Positions 57,511 to 64,000 of a DNA stretch of 64,000 bases are shown here, piece by piece. The first letter of the stretch is position 1. Every line of letters starts with the position of its first letter. Both the position numbers and the translations under genes were made by a program. The notes beneath the pieces are model-generated. The model ran no database searches and was not told the origin of the DNA. It saw only the letters and a list, made by a program, of their open reading frames with translations. The stretch is taken from positions 49,871,408 through 49,935,407 of the forward strand of contig NC_081848.1 in assembly GCF_963259705.1 (NCBI RefSeq), given 5' to 3'. The DNA comes from Myotis daubentonii (Eukaryota > Chordata > Mammalia > Chiroptera > Vespertilionidae).

Positions 57511-58114
57511 TGAGATTGCTTTGTTTGGCATAAAGCACTGTATACTGTAAGAAGCTATTATTTTATTAAGGCAAAATTCATGGTTCCAAAGGTTAATGGC
57601 TATTTCAAGCCAAGGTTTCATTTTTCTGCTGACTCTTTGCTTTTGGAGATGGGGTGGTGGAAGAACAATGCCTTCATTTCCTGAGCTGTCTAGGGACTGG
57701 CATTGTTCCTCGTACTCTGTAGCAATCGGACTAGCCACAGAGCAGCCTGCCCAACGTCCAAGAAAATTCCACAGGGTTGGGTCTTGATGTCCCAGGGCAA
57801 AGGACATGTTTGTAATTGTGTGAAATGTGATGGAACATGAAATACAGACAGTATGGGAAACAAGTTCCAGTAACTGAAAAATGATTCTAAGGTAGCTTAA
57901 AATTTGAAATTTTCTATGGAAACCAAAAATTAGAAAAATTATGAGCGCCATCTTGTGGTGAGATCTCTATTTAAATATCATTGGAGAATATTCCTTCCTT
58001 TGTGCAGACCTCTTAGAAGGCAGACAGCATTCGTTGGTCCGTCCATCCATCCATCCATCCATCCTTCCATCCATTTGTCCACTCATCCATCTAATAATCC
58101 ACTCAATCATTTGT
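57511..58114. other. Unique DNA with (CCAT)n
   Basis: No gene. A (CCAT)n-rich patch lies at about 58037-58090. The 153-codon minus frame (57490-57951) has no recognised domain. Confidence 0.35.
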
Positions 58115-58335
58115 TCATTTGTTGAATGTTTTCTATGCTTTGGTCTGGGAGATGCCAGGGCCCTGCCTGGAAGGACCCCACAGATGGTAATAGTAGATAT
58201 GGACAAACCAACAGTGCTGGGGACCTTGATAGAGGGCACTCAACCCAGTTCTTGTTGTTGAGGTAAAGGAGACAAGCAGGGAAGGCTTCCTAATGGAAGT
58301 GGCACCTAAACTGAGATCTGAAAGACGAGTAGGAG
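58115..58335 (-). repeat. L2 fragment
   Basis: 'catttgttgaatgttttcta' then 'gccagggccctgcctggaag' and 'ggaagtggcacctaaactga' follow reverse L2. Confidence 0.7.
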
Positions 58336-58539
58336 TGTGCTAGATTAAAAGGATGTCTCTTGTATTCATTCCCCTTTTGGGGGGGGGGGCTACATGTTCT
58401 GTGCCGTATTGTACATTGTTGGCTTTCTGACCCCCACCTTAGTAGTAATGACAAATTGGAAGGTGTCCAGGAGATGTGGTCAGGTATGGTGAAGGACATT
58501 TAAAGAAACTGAAGAAGAGCTATGAAATGAAGTGCCTGA

Positions 58540-58860
58540 TAACGGGAACAGATTCTATTACCTAAGATTAATGCTCCCTATTAATATTAGAAGGTATTAA
58601 TAGTTGCCATTATGTTGGGTTTTTCATTTAAGAGAATTTGTTATACCCACATCAGCAGAGCTGTGTTAGTGTGGGCTATTGGCCAAGATGTGGGAATGGC
58701 CTCATTATATGTGGCTGCACACATAATGGTGTTCTGCATCGGGAATTTACCTCTATTATCTGTTACAGGTTGTTAATTGATAAATGTATTATAGAAAAAA
58801 CGCCCTGCAGCAAGCCGATCACATTGGTAAGTGTTTGTCCCACGTCTGAAGGATGGATGG
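58540..58860. other. Unique block, possible conserved non-coding DNA
   Basis: AT-balanced repeat-free DNA with 'taatattagaaggtattaat' and 'gttgttaattgataaatg'. No coding support. Conservation is untested. Confidence 0.28.
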
Positions 58861-60204
58861 CCCTTTAGCAGTCATCCTCCGTTTCCCTTCCAGGCTCTTG
58901 GGATTAATGCTGAGCAGCACTGACATTTGCCTTAGCAAAGCACACAGGAACTCAGCAGGCCTGAGTCGGGTCTGCTGCCTTCAGTCAGAACACTGGTAAG
59001 TGCTCTCCAGTTCGGCACAGTCCCCACCATTCCCAATCGCCCCTTCACTTTAAATCGTCTGTCCATTACCTCTTGCATCACCTTGCGCTATTGTTCTCCT
59101 TATGATGGAGAAGTACTGTTTTTCTATATCCACGTCTTTAGTAACAACAATGAAAGGTTGACCAAAAAGGGGTTGTTTATTTCATGAAAAATGGTGGAAA
59201 GCATCTTTCTTTGTGGGATTAAAAAATATTCATATGCATTTAATATATAAAGTGTGTCTGAGTCTTAGAGCTTGTCTATCTTTTCCAATCATATCATTTC
59301 CTTAGACTTTGTATTTGCTTCAGGGTGAGCAGGAGCAGCCCTGGGCAGTGTCCCAGAGCAGGCATTGTTGACGTTGATTGTTATCTCCTCTCTAGTAGCA
59401 CCCCCTCCCCAAATCCCATCACAGTCCATCCATAGCCTGGCCATAGTTAAGGGGTCATGGATGGGACTTAAGGGCAAGACCTTAACGTTTCAACATTTTT
59501 TTCTCATGGGTCCTTGCTTTCCTTCTTTATTGTAACTCAAGTCTGAAGTAACGCGATATTTTATTGGGATGGCCTCGGTGTTTCATTGTGTACAGTTAAT
59601 TATGTCTAAAGTAATTTGTTTTCTCTGTGGCCAGCAATCGATTTGTGAGTTCACTAATCTGGCTCCTGCCTCCCAGCCCTGACCACTCACAACTGGAGTA
59701 AATGGATTTCAACTTCAGGCTCAGTCCTCCCCAGCCTCCTTCCTCCAGGATCTGGAGCTAGTCCTGGCTTCAGTGGTGGGCGCGGGAGGGGATGAAGAAA
59801 TCCTGTGGATGAGCGTTAGTGCTATCCTGCTGCCTGGGTGGATCTAACTCTTACCCAGATCTGGTGCTGGCTTCGGCGTTGTCCCTCTGACCAAATGTTA
59901 GCTCTTGAGGACTTGCCTCAAGGAACTTCCAGAACCTTCTGCTCCTGTTTAGAACAGTTAATGTGGTCAGATAGACAGTTTTTTTTTCACTCAAGCTACT
60001 GGTCCTTTCAGCATTCTTCAAGGAAAAGGATTATGAACAAAGAGGCCATTAAAAAAAAACAAAGAAGTTAGTTTGATCAATAAGAATATTTGCCACATTA
60101 GCTAATAAGGGACAAACAACCACTGTATTAGAGAAATTGATGGTTAATAGAAAATAATAGTGCTTTAAGCTTAAATTATATATATGTTACATATGATATA
60201 TCTA
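58861..60204. other. Unique non-coding DNA
   Basis: No recognised repeat. The 59470-59660 part resembles the block before it in composition. No gene. Confidence 0.35.
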
Positions 60205-60318
60205 TCTATATCTATATCTATATCTATATCTATATCTATATCTATATCTATATCTATATCTATATCTATATCTATATCTATATCTATATCTATATCTATA
60301 TCTATATCTATATCTATC
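60205..60318. repeat. (TATATC)n hexanucleotide array
   Basis: About 19 nearly perfect copies of TATATC. Confidence 0.95.
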
Positions 60319-60975
60319 CTTTAAAGGAAAAATGATGACAAGTTATTTTATTATCTTAGTTAATTTATATATGTGCAGTTATTAATCCAAGTCTAATCTC
60401 CTTAAAACCAAACCAAATGTATAAACTTAAATATAAACAACATTCAGGTAAACTTTTACAAATTTGTAAAATACAAATAGCTCCACAAAGATAATACAAG
60501 CTAATCTACATAGCTTGTACAGGAACCCATGAGCTTGGTTGCCTTTTACAAAATGGGCAGATAAAGAGACTATGGTCTGTCCTGCGGCAGGCAGTGGTAG
60601 CCCCCAAACCCAGTAAAGCATTCTAAAACAAGTTGTTCTCAGACTCCTGGAGGAAACCGAGGCTGCATAACATCTGATCCATAGGGCTCATCCCTAAAGT
60701 CCTAGTGATAGGCTTGATTGACCTGCAGCTCACCCTGCATGGTCTTTGGCCAGTCTCAGTGGTTATCATAGCCCAGGACAGGCGGTGTCTTGCTTTCTGG
60801 AGCCAGTTGCCCATAACCCCACCTGCTCCAGGAATCCAAGCACCAAATCTCAAGGAACAATTTTACCTCCTTCCCAAGTGCTGCTACCAACCTTATTTGA
60901 ACTGACAATGCACTTAATAATTTGACCTTTCCATTCTTATTTTCCCTGAAACTCAATACTCTCAATTGAATTGTA
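60319..60975. other. Unclassified AT-rich DNA
   Basis: No recognised element. Short opposing frames at 60623-60905 are featureless. Confidence 0.3.
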
Positions 60976-60985
60976 CAGGTTATAT

Positions 60986-61209
60986 ATATATTTTTTTATA
61001 ATATATTTTTATTGATTTCAGAGAGGAAGGGAGAGGGAGAGAGAAATAGAAACATCAATGATGAGAGAGGATCATTGATCAGCTGCCTGCTGAATGTCCC
61101 ACACTGGGGATTGAGCCTGTAACCCGGGCATGTGCCCTGACTGGGAATTGAACCGAGACCTCCTGGTTCATAGGTCAATGCTCAACCACTGACCCTTGCC
61201 AGCTGGGCT
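60986..61209 (-). mobile_element. Ves SINE
   Basis: Full-length minus-strand Ves with perfect 10-bp duplications CAGGTTATAT at 60976-60985 and 61210-61219. Confidence 0.95.
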
Positions 61210-61559
61210 CAGGTTATATTTCTATACTGCATAGGTCTGGTTGTAAAAGGTCTTCAGAGTAAGGAAGTCTACATATGGATATAAACACAAGTCTACATGT
61301 GGATGTAGAAATTTCTCTGGGTTCATGAGTTTTTGACTTTTTAAAAAAATTTTGTCTTTTTCTCTCAATGAAAATCTAAAAATAATCAATATAAGTACCT
61401 TGTGGATCAACTGACTGACCGGCTCAGAGTATGGAAGTCTACATGTGGATTTAAACAAAAGTCTACACGTGGACGTAGTAATTTCAAATATATTTTAGGA
61501 TGAAGTGGGCTCTGAGTGAATGAATGAATGATCATGTACACACAGTATGGTATGTGTGG
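61210..61559. other. DNA with repeated 'gtctaca' motifs
   Basis: A phrase near 'aagtctacatgtggat' recurs at about 61265, 61289, 61435 and 61460, suggesting a local duplication of roughly 24 bp and again about 170 bp apart. No gene. Confidence 0.5.
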
Positions 61560-61960
61560 TGCTAGGAGGTCAGTTCTAGAGTCAGATAGGCCTGAGTTTT
61601 TTAACTTTGTCTTGCCACTTATGAGCTATATGACCTTTAACAAATTGCTTGATCTTCCTAGGACTTAGTTTTCTTATCTGTAAAATAGGGATCATAATAA
61701 TATCTATTTTATAACTAGTGGCCCTGTGCACGAATCCATGTGTGAGTAGCTTGCTGCCACTTGCCTCAGTTGGCCGCCCCATCCACCACCACTTGTAGCT
61801 CTCCATCACGTAGCTCACTGCTCCACTTTCCTGCTGATGGTCATTATGTGATGGCATGCTGACCAATTTGCATATTACCCTATTATAAGTATAGATGTTG
61901 TTGAGAGGATTAAGTGAGATAGCACAGTGTCTGGCACATAATAGGTACTCAATAAGTTGT
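61560..61960 (+). repeat. MIR split by a Helitron
   Basis: 'cttgccacttatgagctata', 'cttatctgtaaaatagggat' before, and 'gaggattaagtgagatagca', 'gtctggcacataataggtac' after the Helitron are successive MIR segments. Confidence 0.9.
61715..61895 (-). mobile_element. Short HeliBat-type Helitron in MIR
   Basis: 181 bp. Minus-strand start TC at 61895-61894 and end CTAG at 61715-61718. Flanks are A (61714) and T (61896). It splits a MIR whose two halves rejoin if it is removed, confirming the boundaries. Confidence 0.95.
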
Positions 61961-62089
61961 AATATCATCATCATCGTCATTAATTGGACATATATGTATA
62001 TACTAGGGGCCTGGTGCACGAAATTCGTGCACTGGGTGTGTGTGGGGAGGGGAGAGTCCCTCAGCCCAGCCTGCCCCCTCTCACATACT

Positions 62090-62720
62090 GGGAGCCCTCA
62101 GGCGTTGACCCCCATCACCCTCCAATCGCAGGATCGGCCCCTTGCCCAGGCCTGATGCCTCGGCCAGAGGCGTAGACCCCCATCACCCTCCGATCGCCTG
62201 ATCGGCCCCTTGCCCAGGCCTGACGCCTCCGCCAGAGGTGTCAGGCTTGGACAGGGGACCCCCATCTCCCCCCGATCACTGGCTCTGGCCCCCGCCCAGG
62301 CCTGAGGCTTCTGGCCCAGGAATCATGCCTGGGCAGGGGACCCCCATCTCCCTCTGATCGCTTGCTCCACCCCCCGCCCAAGCCTGACGCCTCTGACCCA
62401 GGCTTCAGGCCCGGGCAAGGGGACCATCATATCCCCCCAATCCCCGGCTCCGCCCCCCGCCCCGGCCTGATGCCTCAGCCAGAGGAGTTGACCCTCATCA
62501 CCCTCCGATCACCAATCACCGGATCGGCCCTTTGACCAGGCCTGAGGCCTCCGGCAGAGGTGTCAGGCCTGGGCAGGGGACCCCCAGCTCCCCACGGTTG
62601 CAGGCTCCGCCCCTGCCCAGGCCTAACGCCTCTGGCTGAGGCATCCGGCCCGGGCAGCGGGGACCCGCAGCTGCAGCGGCCCCGCGATCGTGGGCTCCGC
62701 TTTAGGCCCAGGCAAGGGAC
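62090..62720. repeat. Diverged tandem GC-rich units in Helitron
   Basis: Related phrases recur: 'cccccatc', 'cgatc', 'gcccaggcctga' and 'gcctc...ccagagg'. They appear at spacings of roughly 70-90 bp from 62105 to 62640. This suggests a diverged tandem array. Confidence 0.7.
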
Positions 62721-62834
62721 CCCTAGCTCCCGGGACTGCCAGCTTCGACCGTGCCCAGCTCCCATTGCTGGCTACACCCCTACTTCCTGCTATCATTGGC
62801 CAGGGCGGCACAGGCGCCTGATTCTCCGATCATG

Positions 62835-62888
62835 GCTGGGGGGCAGGGCAAAGGCGGCCTCAGGGCCGCCTTTGCCCTGCCCCCCAGC
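62835..62888. repeat. Perfect 25-bp inverted repeat, 4-nt loop
   Basis: Arms 62835-62859 and 62864-62888 are exact reverse complements around TCAG (62860-62863). They would form a very stable GC-rich hairpin. Confidence 0.97.
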
Positions 62889-63000
62889 TCTTAGCTCCCC
62901 CCTGGGTTTCCGATCACTGTCAGTGGCAGGGGGCTTCTTCCTGCTTTCCCTTTCACCTCCCTGCATTGTGCCTACATATGCAAATTAACCGCCATCTTGT

Positions 63001-63120
63001 TGGCAGTTAACTGCCAATCTTAGCTGGCAGTTAAATGCCAATCTTAGTTGGCAGTTAACTGCCAATCTTAGTTGGCAGTTAACTGCCAATCATAGTTGGC
63101 AGTTAACTGCCAATCATAGT
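63001..63120. repeat. Five 24-bp palindromic tandem units
   Basis: Units begin at 63001, 63025, 63049, 63073 and 63097, with a partial sixth at 63121. Most contain the palindrome TTGGCAGTTAACTGCCAA. Unit 2 has one change (aactgcc to aaatgcc). All lie near the Helitron 5' end. Confidence 0.95.
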
Positions 63121-63210
63121 TGGCAGTTAATTTGCATATAGCCCTGATTAGCCAATGAAAAGGGTATCGTCGTACGCCAATTACCATTTTTCTCTTTTAT
63201 TAGATAGGAT

Positions 63211-64000
63211 AATGTATATATGTGTATATATGTACACAGATATTTGGGTTAGGCACAGGGGATACCAAATTCTCTCCACCCTTAAGCTGCTTATAACAGA
63301 CCTGAGGTCTTTTCAGGAGCTGCTCAGAGTGGGATTAATAGACTGATTTGATGCCAAATCAACTGAATTTGAAACCAAAGCAAACAGAATTCTCCCCATC
63401 ATCCAACTCTGATTAGGGTGGAATGAATTCTAGAGCCTGTGTTCTAGAATCGACTGCATATTGAGGGCATGAGTGTCGAGGTGGGAAGATGAGAGGACCC
63501 ACAGTTTCATAGGTTGGACTTCATTTAGTTTGGAAAGTCTCATAATGGTGGCAGCTGAGGTCCCTCTATGTCTATGCTCACTGGCGATGACACTGAAGAC
63601 ACAGCAAAAACGCTGTGTCCTGCCAGTGGCTACTGCACAGGCTCAGGCCATCATTCCTTCTCATAGCTGAAAACATATAAACAAATTTATAAAGATACCC
63701 TTTCATTTTTTGTTTCCTTATTTCTGAGTCAGTACAAAAATAGCTTGTTTTCTGGAGCTTCAAGGAAGCTCAGATGGACATATTAGCCAGGAAGTAATGT
63801 GCCTTCTTTCTGGGTTAGTCGTCCACAGTGCATTCAAATCCAGATAAAAATATGTAGGGCTTTGTTCAAAATCTATCAATTGGGCCATTTTCTCAATAAC
63901 AAACAGATGGCTCCTGTGAGTTATTCAGAGGGAGAATATTTTTTTCCCCTTTTGTTCATCTCAATTTTTATAGTTTAAAAGAATTAGTGTTTAATCCCAA
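63211..64000. other. Unique non-coding DNA
   Basis: No recognised repeat or gene to the end of the window. Confidence 0.35.

Larger units (their letters stand above)
62003..63209 (-). mobile_element. HeliBat-type Helitron with long hairpin and palindromic array
   Basis: 1207 bp, the largest intact-looking Helitron here. Minus-strand start TC at 63209-63208 ('tcctatctaataaaagag') and end CTAG at 62003-62006. Flanks are A (62002) and T (63210). The 3' palindrome gtgcacgaaattcgtgcac (62014-62032) is perfect. The interior is GC-rich with several 'ggacccccatc' units (62090-62480), a perfect 25-bp inverted repeat (62835-62888) and five 24-bp palindromic units (63001-63120). No helicase or Rep coding; open frames follow the GC-rich repeats. 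Confidence 0.95.

Noticed and set aside
62560..62988. 142-codon frame in the Helitron interior
   Set aside because: It spans the GC-rich tandem units and hairpin, with no helicase or Rep motif.
63001..63120. CRISPR-like regular repeats
   Set aside because: The 24-bp units are contiguous with no spacers, lie in a Helitron, and the host is a mammal.

Overview
The window is nuclear DNA from a vesper bat (family Vespertilionidae; Myotis or a relative). This rests on the mobile elements. There are eleven Ves SINEs (the tRNA-derived SINE of bats), eight non-autonomous HeliBat-type Helitrons (abundant in mammals only in vesper bats), and eight young-looking non-autonomous hAT elements, several with intact 8-bp target duplications. 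Under these lies the ordinary mammalian background of MIR, L2, old L1, MaLR/ERVL LTRs, MER5A/Charlie-type hAT fragments and one Tigger1 deletion derivative. No complete protein-coding gene, RNA gene, CRISPR array or bacterial-type operon is visible. The longest open frames fall in repeats or in low-complexity purine tracts. The stretch reads as intergenic or deep intronic sequence.

Layout. 0-5 kb: MLT1-type LTR, old L1 split by a Ves, a Charlie-like hAT split by a Ves, then a 1-kb Helitron carrying a MIR. 5-11 kb: an old LTR, MIR and L1 pieces. 11-15 kb: hAT element with a nested Ves, a truncated bat L1 with a second L1 tail at its 5' junction, a Tigger1 derivative, a Helitron. 15-18 kb: GC-rich unique DNA with a weak two-exon candidate on the minus strand, beside a ~470-bp polypurine tract. 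18-31 kb: L2, hAT, MER5A, MLT1, a Helitron with a 41-bp triplicated motif, and a (TG)n tract. 31-35 kb: old L1/HAL1-like DNA split by a Helitron. 36-41 kb: mostly unique DNA with a possible conserved non-coding element. 42.4-44.1 kb: two Helitrons abutting head to tail, the first interrupted by a hAT element. 46-51 kb: MLT1 split by a Ves, then four hAT elements. 52.8-55.2 kb: old L1 on the plus strand. 60-61 kb: a 6-bp satellite-like array and a Ves. 61.7-63.2 kb: two Helitrons, the larger carrying a perfect 25-bp inverted repeat and a tandem array of 24-bp palindromes.

The most unusual content is the Helitron biology: related copies in inverted orientation 39 kb apart that share non-Helitron DNA, a zero-gap head-to-tail pair whose junction can be explained by the A/T target rule, and the structured interior of the 62-63 kb element. 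Element families and boundaries were assigned by reading sequence and recalling consensus features, so subfamily names and exact ends of old fragments are approximate.
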